This document shows positions 48,614 through 61,692 of a stretch of DNA of 64,000 nucleotides, in pieces; position 1 is the first letter of the stretch; every line of letters starts with the position of its first letter. Source of the stretch: Cephalopachus bancanus. Its lineage: Eukaryota > Chordata > Mammalia > Primates > Tarsiidae. The notes below the pieces were generated by a model. It saw only the letters and a program-made list of their open reading frames with translations, was not told the DNA's origin and made no database searches. Position numbers and translations under genes: made by a program. The stretch covers positions 1 to 64,000 of the forward strand of contig JAPVLO010001717.1 in assembly GCA_027257055.1 (NCBI GenBank). The letters run 5' to 3'.

Positions 48614-50783
48614 CCAGGAAGTCCCACCGTCACCACCAGTTTAACACAGGCTCTCCGTGCTTCTTCAGAAATGAAAACGGCACAGCATTGGTAGTCCTTA
48701 TTAGGTTTCGATGCCATAGGGAAAAACAATTTAGAATTCTCCCCATAAACAAATAATGCTCTCCTGCTCGTCACTGGGGAGCACTTATATCACTCATTGG
48801 GGCACTTGTATCGCAGAGTTCTATCCGTGAAACACGCACGTTTCACTCTCGTAAGCAAAGGCCCTCTAAGGGAAGGAACACAAATCAAGGGAAAGAGTGA
48901 GAATGAGGTATTACAGCAGGCAGCAATGAAGAATACTAGTCATAGCAATGAGATAACACTGCAGCACACATTTGGCACACACTTCACCAAGGAAGATGCC
49001 TATTCACTACAGCCCTAGAGAGGCTATTCCCAACAGAAATCCACAGTGCAATTGTTTTCCAAGGACAGGAAAAGGTATAAAGAAACAATAATACAGAATT
49101 CTCCCGGGGCACACACAACGCTTTCCCACAAGTAACTGTGAATGTCTGAGATCACGCATTGTGGCCCAGTGGAGTTGAGCTTTCCTGAATGTGAAAGGCT
49201 GACGAGACGCACAGCCAAAGCAGTCACCATGGAGAGCGTAATATACATGAATGGGAACAAGTGACAATCAGGAACTACACCATGCACCAATGCCTTAGAG
49301 GACTCAATGCCAGTAAATGACAGGGCAGCACACTTTTCACACAGCATTTTCCAAGGGAGATTCGCATTCAAAACAAGCACAACGAAGGCAGACAGCTCTT
49401 TTTCGTCAATGCGATTGGCGGAGCAATTGTGTTTCCTACAACACAAAAATTTGAAAAGAGAAAGATTTCAGAATACACCCAGTGAATTCACCATGTCATG
49501 CATTCTTACTCTACTGTGGAGTTCCCATAGCCCACCGTGTGGCACCACTGAGCTGCACTTTCCCATACGTGACCGATTAAAGTCTTCCTAGGTCAAACAG
49601 AAGAACTCTGCAGAGCATAACTGAAAATGAGAAGACGACTGTGAGACTCATGTATTGGAGCATGCACCAAGTTAGAATAACATTGATATCCCTGAAAGAG
49701 TGCAGCACACAGTTGAAGACCCGTCTCCCAAGAAAGATGCACCCTCACAACAAGCCTAACACAGGCCGTCTGCGCTTATTCAGCAAGGCAAAAGGAGAAT
49801 GACTGCATTTCGCAGCATAGGGAAACGGCAACGGGAAAACTTCATAGTATTCAAAACGAAAGCAAGTACTGCTTTTCTACAAGTGAGTGTGTAGCACTCA
49901 TTTTACTCAGTGTGTGGCACAATTTACATGCTCATTCCAAAATGTGAAGTATTGACATATCGCTCTGCTATGATAAATCAAGCTGTACCTTGAGAATCAT
50001 TTATTACACCGTACACCCAGCAAGAAGAAAACTACCAGCAAATAAAAACCAACGCAGTAGACCTTTGACATGGCGTTTCCCAAGCTGATACACACTCACA
50101 ACGAGGGAGCGAAGCCTGTCAGCTCTTACTCATAATGCCAACGGAGGAGCAACTGCTTTGGATGGAAGAGGAACAGGTAAAATCAAAACATTGTAGAATT
50201 CAATAGGTGAACCAATAATGCTTTCCCAAAAGTAACAGTGAATCGGTCATTTCACTCAGGGTGGCACCATCGTGTTGGCATTCTTATACAGGAAACATTT
50301 CATACAGCTCTGCTAGGCATATGCACTCAGTGTAGTATGATGTACGTTGAAGAGAAACAGGGAGAATCAGTATCACACCAAAGACACAGCCAGTATAATC
50401 GTTGTTGCCCCATTCAGTGACGTGCAGTTTTGAGGAATGTCTCCCATGGAAGACTCTTATTTTCCGGAAACGAAACAGAGGCTCTCGGGCCTTGTTGCCA
50501 AATGAACCCGCAGAGCCATTGTATTCGGCATTAGATGCCCGTTTAAACACAGGAAACTTTTCAGCATTCACCGGTGAATGAAGCCTGCTTGGTGACCAAT
50601 GGCTGTGGAGACCTGGTTCCAGTGGGCTGCACGTGAAGTTGCACTCTGCTCACCAAACGTCCCTGACTACTATAGTGTATACACAGGGACGCTCTGAGAA
50701 TCAGGGATGAGAGCGTGCACAAAGCCAGCTTAATACAGACTGCCAATGAATAGCAGTGCAGCGCACGCTTGGATAGCCTGTCC
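48614..50783 (+). repeat. Unit 24, second family, extra unit (2170 bp)
   Basis: Private changes: cagaaatccacag (49034), ttttccaagg (49055), cacaagtaac (49128). The tail reads ccagtgggctgcacg near 50619, with a three-base loss. One of the two units that expand the interval to five. Confidence 0.8.
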
Positions 50784-52963
50784 CCAGGAAGTCCCACCGT
50801 CACCACCAGTTTAACACAGGCTCTCCGTGCTTCTTCAGAAATGAAAACGGCACAGCATTGGTAGTCCTTATTAGGTTTCGATGCCATAGGGAAAAACAAT
50901 TTAGAATTCTCCCCATAAACAAATAATGCTCTCCTGCTCGTCACTGGGGAGCACTTATATCACTCATTGGGGCACTATGTATCGCAGAGTTCTATCCGTG
51001 AAACACGCACGTTTCACTCTCGTAAGCAAAGGCCCTCTAAGGGAAGGAACACAAATCAAGGGGAAAGAGTGAGAATGAGGTATTACAGCAGGCAGCAATG
51101 AAGAATACTAGTCATAGCAATGAGATAACACTGCAGCACACATTTGGCACACACTTCACCAAGGAAGATGCCTATTCACTACAGGCCTAGGAGAGGCTAT
51201 TCCCAACAGCAATCCACAGTGCAATTGTTTTCCCAGGACAGGAAAAGCTATAAAGAAACAATAACACAGAATTCTCCCGGGCACACACAACGCTTTCCCA
51301 CCAGTAACTGTGAATGTCTGAGATCACGCATTGTGGCCCAGTGGAGTTGAGCTTTCCTGAATGTGAAAGGCTGACGAGACGCACAGCCAAAGCAGTCACC
51401 ATGGAGAGCGTAATATACATGAATGGGAACAAGTGACAATCAGGAACTACACCATGCACCAATGCCTTAGAGGACTCAATGCCAGTAAATGACAGGGCAG
51501 CACACTTTTCACACAGCATTTTCCAAGGGAGATTCGCATTCAAAACAAGCACAAGGAAGGCAGACAGCTCTTTTTCGTCAATGCGATTGGCGGAGCAATT
51601 GTGTTTCCTACAACACAAAAATTTGAAAAAGAGAAAGATTTCAGAATACACCCAGTGAATTCACCATGTCATGCATTCTTACTCTACTGTGGAGTTCCCA
51701 TAGCCCACCCTGTGGCACCACTGAGCTGCACTTTCCCATACGTGACCGATTAAAGTCTTCCTAGGTCAAACAGAAGAACTCTGCAGAGCATAACTGAAAA
51801 TGAGAAGACGACTGTGAGACTCATGTATTGGAGCATGCACCAAGTTAGAATAACATTGATATCCCTGAAAGAGTGCAGCACACAGTTGAAGACCCGTCTC
51901 CCAAGAAAGATGCACCCTCACAACAAGCCTAACACAGGCCGTCTGCGCTTATTCAGCAAGGCAAAAGGGAGAATGACTGCATTTCGCAGCATAGGGAAAC
52001 GGCAACGGGAGAAACTTCATAGTATTCAAAACGAAAGCAAGTACTGCTTTTCTACAAGTGAGTGTGTAGCACTCATTTTTCTCAATGTGTGGCACAATTT
52101 ACATGCTCATTCCAAAATGTGAAGTATTGACATATCGCTCTGCTATGATAAATCAAGCTGTACCTTGAGAATCATTTATTACACCGTACACCCAGCAAGA
52201 AGAAAACTACCAGCAAATAAAAACCAACGCAGTAGACCTTTGACATGGCGTTTCCCAAGCTGATACACACTCACAACGAGGGAGCGAGGCCTGTCAGCTC
52301 TTACTCATACTTGCCAACGGAGGAGCAACTGCTTTGGATGGAAGAGGAACAGGTAAAATCAAAACATTGTAGAATTCAATAGGTGAACCAATAATGCTTT
52401 CCCAAAAGTAACAGTGAATCGGTCATTTCACTCAGGGAGGCACCATCGTGTTGGCATTCTTATACAGGAAACATTTCATACAGCTCTGCTAGGCATATGC
52501 ACTCAGTGTAGTATGATGTACGTTGAAGAGAAACGGAGAGAATCAGGTATCACACCAAAGACACAGCCAGTATAATCGTTGTTGCCCCATTCAGTGACGT
52601 GCAGTTTTGAGGAATGTCTCCCATGGAAGACTCTTATTTTCCGGAAACGAAACAGAGGCTCTCGGGCCTTGTTGGCAAATGAACCCGCAGAGCCATTGTA
52701 TTCGGCATTAGATGCCCATTTAAACACAGGAAACTTTTCAGCATTCACCGGTGAATGAAGCCTGCTTGGTCACCAATGGCTGTGGAGACCTGGTTCCAGT
52801 CAGGGCTGCACGTGAAGTTGCACTCTGCTCACCAAACGGTCCCTGACTACTATAGTGTATACACAGGGACGCTCTGAGAATCAGGGATGAGAGCGTGCAC
52901 AAAGCCAGCTTAATACAGACTGCCAATGAATAGCAGTGCAGCGCACGCTTGGATAGCCTGTCC
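50784..52963 (+). repeat. Unit 25, second family, extra unit (2180 bp)
   Basis: caggcctagg near 51183, as in X and Y units, and otherwise second-family features (gaatacaccc, cccaccctgtggc). Short variable site at 51896. Confidence 0.8.
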
Positions 52964-55133
52964 CCAGGAAGTCCCACCGTCACCACCAGTTTAACACAGG
53001 CTCTCCGTGCTTCTTCAGAAATGAAAACGGCACAGCATTGGTAGTCCTTATTAGGTTTCGATGCCATAGGAAAAAAATTTAGAATTCTCCCCATAAACAA
53101 ATAATGCTCTCCTGCTCGTCACTGGGGAGCACTTATATCACTCATTGGGGCACTATGTATCGCAGAGTTCTATCCGTGAAACACGGACGTTTCACTCTCG
53201 TAAGCAAAGGCCCTCTAGGGAAGGAACACAAATCAAGGGGAAAGAGTGAGAATGAGGTATTACAGCAGGCAGCAATGAAGAATACTAGTCATAGCAATGA
53301 GATAACACTGCAGCACACATTTGGCACACACTTCACCAAGGAAGATGCCTATTCACTACAGGCCTAGAAGAGGCTATTCCCAACAGCAATCCACAGTGCA
53401 ATTGTTTTCCCAGGACAGGAAAAGGTATAAAGAAACAATAATACAGAATTCTCCCGGGGCACACATAACGCTTTCCCACCAGTAACTGTGAATGTCTGAG
53501 ATCACGCATTGTGGCCCAGTGGAGTTGAGCTTTCCTGAATGTGAAAGGCTGACGAGACGCACAGCCAAAGCAGTCACCATGGAGAGCGTAATATACATGA
53601 ATGGGAACAAGTGACAATCAGGAACTAACCATGCACCAATGCCTTAGAGTACTCAATGCCAGTAAATGACAGGGCAGCACACTTTTCACACAGCATTTTC
53701 CAAGGGAGATTCGCATTCAAAACAAGCACAAGGAAGGCAGACAGCTCTTTTTCGTCAATGCGATTGGCGGAGCAATTGTGTTTCCTACAACACAAAAATT
53801 TGAAAAGAGAAAGATTTCAGAATACACCCAGTGAATTCACCATGTCATGCATTCTTACTCTACTGTGGAGTTCCCATAGCCCACCGGTGGCACCACTGAG
53901 CTGCACTTTCCCATACGTGACCGATTAAAGTCTTCCTAGGTCAAACAGAAGAACTCTGCAGAGCATAACTGAAAATGAGAAGACGACTGTGAGACTCATG
54001 TATTGGAGCATGCACCAAGTTAGAATAACATTGATATCCCTGAAAGAGTGCAGCACACAGTTGAAGACCCGTCTCCCAAGAAAGATGCACCCTCACAACA
54101 AGCCTAACACAGGCCGTCTGCGCTTATTCAGCAAGGCAAAAGGGAGAATGACTGCATTTCGCAGCATAGGGAAACGGCAACGGAAAAACTTCATAGTATT
54201 CAAAACGAAAGCAAGTACTGCTTTTCTACAAGTGAGTGTGTAGCACTCATTTTACTCAGTGTGTGGCACAATTTACATGCTCATTCCAAAATGTGAAGTA
54301 TTGACATATCGCTCTGCTATGATAAATCAAGCTGTACCTTGAGAATCATTTATTACACCGTACACCCAGCAAGAAGAAAACTAAGCAAATAAAAACCAAC
54401 GCAGTAGACCTTTGACATGGCGTTCCCAAGCTGATACACACTCACAACGAGGGAGCGAAGCCTGTCAGCTCTTACTCATACATGCCAACGGAGGAGCAAC
54501 TGCTTTGGATGGAAGAGGAACAGGTAAAATCAAAAATTGTAGAATTCAATAGGTGAACCAATAATGCTTTCCCAAAAGTAACAGTGAATCGGTCATTTCA
54601 CTCAGGGTGGCACCATCGTGTTGGCATTCTTATACAGGAAACATTTCATACAGCTCTGCTAGGCATATGCACTCAGTGTAGTATGATGTACGTTGAAGAG
54701 AAACAGGGAGAATCAGGTATCACACCAAAGACACAGCCAGTATAATCGTTGTTGCCCCATTCAGTGACGTGCAGTTTTGAGGAATGTCTCCCATGGAAGA
54801 CTCTTATTTTCCGGAAACGAAACAGAGGCTCTCGGGCCTTGTTGCCAAATGAACCCGCAGAGCCATTGTATTCGGCATTAGATGCCCGTTTAAACACAGG
54901 AAACTTTTCAGCATTCACCGGTGAATGAAGCCTGCTTGGTCACCAATGGCTGTGGAGACCTGGTTCCAGTCAGGGCTGCACGTGAAGTTGCACTCTGCTC
55001 ACCAAACGGTCCCTGACTACTATAGTGGATACACAGGGACGCTCTGAGAATCAGGGATGAGAGCGTGCACAAAGCCAGCTTAATACAGACTGCCAATGAA
55101 TAGCAGTGCAGCGCACGCTTGGATAGCCTGTCC
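52964..55133 (+). repeat. Unit 26, Z-like (2170 bp)
   Basis: cactatgtatcgc, cacggacg and cataacgc are Z features, but ataggaaaaaaattt (53067) and ctctagggaagg (53215) have each lost bases compared with units 18 and 21. Confidence 0.8.
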
Positions 55134-57314
55134 CCAGGAAGTCCCACCGTCACCACCAGTTTAACACAGGCTCTCCGTGCTTCTTCAGAAATGAAAACGG
55201 CACAGCATTGGTAGTCCTTATTAGGTTTCGTTGCCATAGGGAAAAACAATTTAGAATTCTCCCATAAACAAATAATGCTCTCCTGCTCGTCACTGGGGAG
55301 CACTTATATCACTCATTGGGGCACTTGTATCGCAGAGTTCTATCCGTGAAACACGCACGTTTCACTCTCGTAAGCAAAGGCCCTCTAAGGGAAGGAACAC
55401 AAATCAAGGGGAAAGAGTGAGAATGAGGTATTACAGCAGGCAGCAATGAAGAATACTAGTCATAGCAATGAGATAACACTGCAGCACACATTTGGCACAC
55501 ACTTCACCAAGGAAGATGCCTATTCACTACAGCCCTAGGAGAGGCTATTCCCAACAGCAATCCACAGTGCAATTGTTTTCCCAGGACAGGAAAAGCTATA
55601 AAGAAACAATAACAAAGAATTCTCCCGGGGCACACACAACGCTTTCCCACCAGTAACTGTGAATGTCTGAGATCACGCATTGTGGCCCAGTGGAGTTGAG
55701 CTTTCCTGAATGTGAAAGGCTGACGAGACGCACAGCCAAAGCAGTCACCATGGAGATCGTAATATACATGAAGGGGAACAAGTGACAATCAGGAAGTACA
55801 GCATGCACCAATGCCTTAGAGGACTCAATGCCAGTAAATGACAGGGCAGCACACTTTTCACACAGCATTTTCCAAGGGAGATTCGCATTCAAACAACACA
55901 CAAGAAGGCAGACAGCTCTTTTCGTCAATGCGATTGGCGGAGCAATTGTGTTTCCTACAACACAAAAATTTGAAAAAGAGAAAGATTTCAGAATACACCC
56001 AGTGAATTCACCATGTCATGCATTCTTACTCTACTGTGGAGTTCCCATAGCCCACCCTGTGGCACCACTGAGCTGCACTTTCCCATACGTGACCGATTAA
56101 AGTCTTCCTAGGTCAAACAGAAGAACTCTGCAGAGCATAACTGAAAATGAGAAGACGACTGTGAGACTCATGTATTGGAGCATGCACCAAGTTAGAATAA
56201 CATTGATATCCCTGAAAGAGTGCAGCACACAGTTGAAGACCCGTCTCTCAAGACCAAGAAAGATGCACCCTCACAACAAGCCTAACACAGGCCGTCTGCG
56301 CTTATTCAGCAAGCCAAAGGGAGAATGACTGCATTTCGCAGCATAGGGAAACGGCAACGGGGAAAACTTCATAGTATTCAAAACGAAAGCAAGTACTGCT
56401 TTTCTACAAGTGAGTGTGTAGCACTCATTTTTCTCAATGTGTGGCACAATTTACATGCTCATTCCAAAATGTGAAGTATTGACATATCGCTCTGCTATGA
56501 TAAATCAAGCTGTACCTTGAGAATCATTTATTACACCGTACACCCAGCAAGAAGAAAACTACCAGCAAATAAAAACCAACGCAGTAGACCTTTGACATGG
56601 CGTTTCCCAAGCTGATACACACTCACAACGAGGGAGCGAGGCCTGTCAGCTCTTACTCATACTTGCCAACGGAGGAGCAACTGCTTTGGATGGAAGAGGA
56701 ACAGGTAAAATCAAAAACATTGTAGAATTCAATAGGTGAACCAATAATGCTTTCCCAAAAGTAACAGTGAATCGGTCATTTCACTCAGGGTGGCACCATC
56801 GTGTTGGCATTCTTATACAGGAAACATTTCATACAGCTCTGCTAGGCATATGCACTCAGTGTAGTATGATGTACGTTGAAGAGAAACGGAGAGAATCAGG
56901 TATCACACCAAAGACACAGCCAGTATAATCGTTGTTGCCCCATTCAGTGACGTGCAGTTTTGAGGAATGTCTCCCATGGAAGACTCTTATTTTCCGGAAA
57001 CGAAACAGAGGCTCTCGGGCCTTGTTGGCAAATGAACCCGCAGAGCCATTGTATTCGGCATTAGATGCCCATTTAAACACAGGAAACTTTTCAGCATTCA
57101 CCGGTGAATGAAGCCTGCTTGGTCACCAATGGCTGTGGAGACCTGGTTCCAGTCAGGGCTGCACGTGAAGTTGCAATCTGCTCACCAAACGGTCCCTGAC
57201 TACTATAGTGTATACACAGGGACGCTCTGAATCAGGGATGAGAGCGTGCACAAAGCCAGCTTAATACAGACTGCCAATGAATAGCAGTGCAGCGCACGCT
57301 TGGATAGCCTGTCC
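55134..57314 (+). repeat. Unit 27, second family, insertion-bearing (2181 bp)
   Basis: ccttattaggtttcgttgcc near 55216. The variable site reads ctctcaagaccaagaaag (56244-56261). aaacaacacacaagaagg near 55891 is a private rearrangement of aaacaagcacaaggaagg. Confidence 0.82.
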
Positions 57315-59526
57315 CCAGGAAGTCCCACCGTCACCACCAGTTTAACACAGGCTCTCCGTGCTTCTTCAGAAATGAAAACGGCACAGCATTGGTAGTCCCT
57401 ATTAGGTTTCGATGCCATAGGGAAAAACAATTTAGAATTCTCCCCATAAACAAATAATGCTCTCCTGCTCGTCACTGGGGAGCACTTATATCACTCATTG
57501 GGGCACTTTGTATCGCAGAGTTCTATCCTGAAACACGCACGTTTCACTCTCGTAAGCAAAGGCCCTCTAAGGAAAGGAACACAAATCAAGGGGAAAGAGT
57601 GAGAATGAGGTATTACAGCAGGCAGCAATGAAGAATACTAGTCATAGCAATGAGATAACACTGCAGCACACATTTGGCACACACTTCACCAAGGAAGATG
57701 CCTATTCACTACAGCCCTAGAGAGGCTATTCCCAACAGCAATCCACAGTGCAATTGTTTTCCCAGGACAGGAAAAGTATAAAGAAACAATAATACAGAAT
57801 TCTCCCGGGGCACACACAACGCTTTCCCACCAGTAACTGTGAATGTCTGAGATCACGCATTGTGGCCCAGTGGAGTTGAGCTTTCCTGAATGTGAAAGGC
57901 TGACGAGACGCACAGCCAAAGCAGTCACCATAGAGAGCGTAATATACATGAAGGGGAACAAGTGACAATCAGGAAGTACAGCATACACCAATGCCTTAGA
58001 GGACTCAATGCCAGTAAATGACAGGGCAGCACACTTTTCACACAGCATTTTCCAGGGAGATTCGCATTCAAAACAAGCACAAGGAAGCAGACAGCTCTTT
58101 TCGTCAGCATTCAGCAATTGTGTTTCCTACAACACATTTGGAGAATAAAACAAATCACAATACATACAATTTGTAAAAAATGATAATTTAATATATACAT
58201 CAGATTTCAGAATACACCCAGTGAATCACCATGTCATGCATTCTTACTCTACTGTGGAGTTCCCATAGCCCACCGTGTGGCAGCACTGAGCTGCACTTTC
58301 CCATACGTGACCGATTAAAGTCTTCCTAGGTCAAACAGAAGAACTCTGCAGAGCATAACTGAAAATGAGAAGACGACTGTGAGACTCATGTATTGGAGCA
58401 TGCACCAAGTTAGAATAACATTGATAACCCTGAAAGAGTGCAGCACACAGTTGAAGACCCGTCTCCCAAGAAAGATGCACCCTCACAACAAGCCTAACAC
58501 AGGCCGTCTGCGCTTATTCAGCAAGGCAAAAGGGAGAATGACTGCATTTCGCAGCATAGGGAAACGGCAACGGGAAAAACTTCATAGTATTCAAAACGAA
58601 AGCAAGTACTGCTTTTCTTCAAGTGAGTGTGTAGCACTCATTTTACTCAGTGTGTGGCACAATTTACATGCTCATTCCAAAATGTGAAGTATTGACATAT
58701 GCTCTGCTATGATAAATCAAGCTGTACCTTGAGAATCATTTATTACACCGTACACCAAGCAAGAAGAAAACTACCAGCAAATAAAAAACAACGCAGTAGA
58801 CGTTTGACATGGCGTTTCCCAAGCTGATACACACTCACAACGAGGGAGCGAAGCCTGTCAGCTCTTACTCATAATGCCAATGGAGGAGCAACTGCTTTGG
58901 TTGGAAGAGGGACAGGTAAAATCCAAAACATTGTAGAATTCAATAGGTGAACCAATAATGCTTTCCCAAAAGTAACAGTGAATCGGTCATTTCACTCAGG
59001 GTGGCACCATCGTGTTGTGCATTCTTATACAGGAAACATTTCATACAGCTCTGCTAGGCATATGCACTCAGTGTAGTATGATGTACGTTGAAGAGAAACA
59101 GGGAGAATCAGGTATCACACCAAAGACACAGCCAGTATAATCGTTGTTGCCCCATTCAGTGACGTGCAGTTTTGAGGAATGTCTCCCATGGAAGACTCTT
59201 ATTTTCCGGAAACGAAACAGAGGCTCTCGGGCCTTGTTGTCAAATGAATCCGCAGAGCCATTGTATTCGTATTTGATGCCCGTGTAAACAGAGGAAACTT
59301 TTCAGCATTCACCGGTGAATGAAGCCTGCTTGGTGACCAATGGCTGTGGAGATCTGGTTCCAGTGAGGGCAGCACGTGAGGTTGCACTCTGGTCACCCAA
59401 CGCTCCCTGACTCCTATAGTGTATACACAGGGACGCTCTGAGATCAGGGATGAGAGCGTGCACAAAGCCAGCTTAATACAGACTGCCAATGAATAGCAGT
59501 GCAGCGCACGCTTGGATAGCCTGTCC
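57315..59526 (+). repeat. Unit 28, second family with AT-rich replacement and Y-like tail (2212 bp)
   Basis: The longest unit. It carries the only non-satellite stretch (58141-58203). Its last ~650 bp regains first-family Y features: ggttggaagaggg (58898), aatgaatccgcagagcc (59243), gagatctggttccagtgagg (59349) and cacccaacgctccctgactcc (59394). Confidence 0.84.
58141..58203 (+). other. AT-rich non-satellite replacement in unit 28
   Basis: Normal units read aatttgaaaaagagaaag before atttcag. Here that is replaced by ~63 bp of AT-rich sequence including gataatttaatatatacat, while about 8 bp is lost just upstream (tcgtcagcattcagcaattg, 58101-58120). No terminal inverted repeats, target duplication or coding potential are evident. 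The unit is ~45 bp longer as a result. Confidence 0.8.
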
Positions 59527-61692
59527 CCAGGAAGTCCCACCGTCACCACCAGTTTAACACAGGCTCTCCGTGCTTCTTCAGAAATGAAAACAGCACAGCA
59601 TTGGTAGTCCTTATTAGGTTTCGATGCCATAGGGCAACAAAATTTAGAATTCTCCCCATAAACAAATAATGCTCTCCTGCTCGTCACTGGGGAGCACTTA
59701 TATCACTCATTGGGGCACTATGTATCGCAGAGTTCTATCCGTGAAACACGGACGTTTCACTCTCGTAAGCAAAGGCCCTCTATGGGAAGGAACACAAATC
59801 AAGGGAAAGAGTGAGAATGAGGTATTACAGCAGGCAGCAATGAAGAATACTAGTCATAGCAATGAGATAACACTGCAGCACACATTTGGCACACACTTCA
59901 CCAAGGAAGATGCCTATTCACTACAGGCCTAGAAGAGGCTATTCCCAACAGCAATCCACAGTGCAATTGTTTTCCCAGGACAGGAAAAGGTATAAAGAAA
60001 CAATAATACAGAATTCTCCCGGGCACACATAACGCTTTCCCACCAGTAACTGTGAATGTCTGAGATCACGCATTGTGGCCCAGTGGAGTTGAGCTTTCCT
60101 GAATGTGAAAGGCTGACGAGACGCACAGCCAAAGCAGTCACCATGGAGAGCGTAATATACATGAATGGGAACAAGTGACGATCAGGAACTAACCATGCAC
60201 CAATGCCTTAGAGTACTCAATGCCAGTAAATGACAGGGCAGCACACTTTTCACACAGCATTTTCCCAAAGGGGAGATTCGCATTCAAACAAGCACAAGGA
60301 AGGCAGACAGCTCTTTTTCGTCAATGCGATTGGGGAGCAATTGTGTTTCCTACAACACAAAAATTTAAAAAAGAGAAAGATTTCAGAATACACCCAGTAA
60401 ATTTCCCCAGTCATGCATTCTTACTCTACTGTGGAGTTCCCATAGCCCACCGTGGCACCACTAGCTGCACTTTCCCATACGTGACCGATTAAAGTCTTCC
60501 TAGGTCAAACAGAAAAACTCTGCAGAGCATAACTGAAAATGAGAAGACGACGTGAGACTCATGTATTGGAGCATGCACCAAGTTAGAATAACATTAAAAA
60601 CCCTGAAAGAGTGCAGCACACAGTTAAGACCCGTCTCCAAGAAAGATGCACCCTCACAACAAGCCTAACACAGGCTCTGCGCTTATTCAGAAGGAAAAAG
60701 GGAGAATGACTGCATTTCGCAGCATAGGGAAACGGCAACGGGAAAACTTCATAGTATTCAAAAGAAAGCAAGTCCTGCTTTTCTACAAGTGAGTGTGTAG
60801 CACTCATTTTTCTCAGTGTGGGGCACAATTTACATGCTCATTCCAAAATGTGAAGTATTGACATATCGCTCTGCTATGATAAATCAAGCTGTACCTTGAG
60901 AATCATTTATTGCACCGTACACCAGCAAGAAGAAGACTACAAGCAAATAAAAACCAACGCAGTAGACCTTTGACATGGCGTTCCCAAGCTGATACACACT
61001 CACAACGAGGGAGCGAAGCTTGTCAGCTCTTACTCATACATGCCAACGGAGGAGCAACTGCTTTGGATGGAAGAGGAACAGGTAAAATCAAAATAATTGT
61101 AGAATTCAATAGGTGAACCAATAATGCTTTCCCAAAAGTAACAGTGAATCGGTCATTTCACTCAGGGTGGCACCATCGTGTTGGCATTCTTATACAGGAA
61201 ACATTTCATACAGCTCTGCTAGGCATATGCACTCAGTGTAGTATGGGGTACGTTGAAGAGAAACAGGGAGAATCAGGGATCACACCAAAGACACAGCCAG
61301 TATAATCGTTGTTGCCCCATTCAGTGACGTGCAGTTTTGAGGAATGTCTCCCATGGAAGACTCTTATTTTCCGGAAACGAAACAGAGGCTCTCGGGCCTT
61401 GTTGCCAAATGAACCCGCAGAGCCATTGTATTCGGCATTAGATGCCCGTTTAAACACAGGAAACTTTTCAGCATTCACCGGTGAATGAAGCCTGCTTGTT
61501 CTCCAATGGCTGTGGAGACCTGGTTCCAGTCAGGGCTGCACGTGAAGTTGCACTCTGCTCACCAACGGTCCCTGACTACTATAGTGGATACACAGGGACG
61601 CTCTGAGAATCAGGGATGAGAGCGTGCACAAAGCCAGCTTAATACAGACTGCCAATGAATAGCAGTGCAGCGCACGCTTGGATAGCCTGTCC
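59527..61692 (+). repeat. Unit 29, Z-like (2166 bp)
   Basis: gggcaacaaaa, cacggacg and tatgggaagg. From 60,250 to 60,790 it has an unusual density of small indels: cccaaagggg (60263), attggggagc (60329), accactagctg (60467), gacgacgtgag (60545), cattaaaaaccc (60592) and acaggctctgcgc (60671). This looks like low consensus quality. Confidence 0.8.

Larger units (their letters stand above)
44273..55133 (+). repeat. Second-family higher-order repeat, copy G2, expanded to five units
   Basis: Units at 44273, 46450, 48614, 50784 and 52964. The insertion-bearing unit (variant at about 45378-45394) and the Z-like unit (cacggacg, ctctagggaagg near 53215) flank three other units instead of one. Two extra units fit unequal exchange within the array. 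Length is 10,861 bp. Confidence 0.62.
55134..61692 (+). repeat. Second-family higher-order repeat, copy G3 (three units)
   Basis: Units at 55134 (insertion variant near 56243-56260), 57315 (AT-rich replacement and Y-like tail) and 59527 (Z-like, gggcaacaaaa and tatgggaagg). Length is 6559 bp. Confidence 0.66.
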
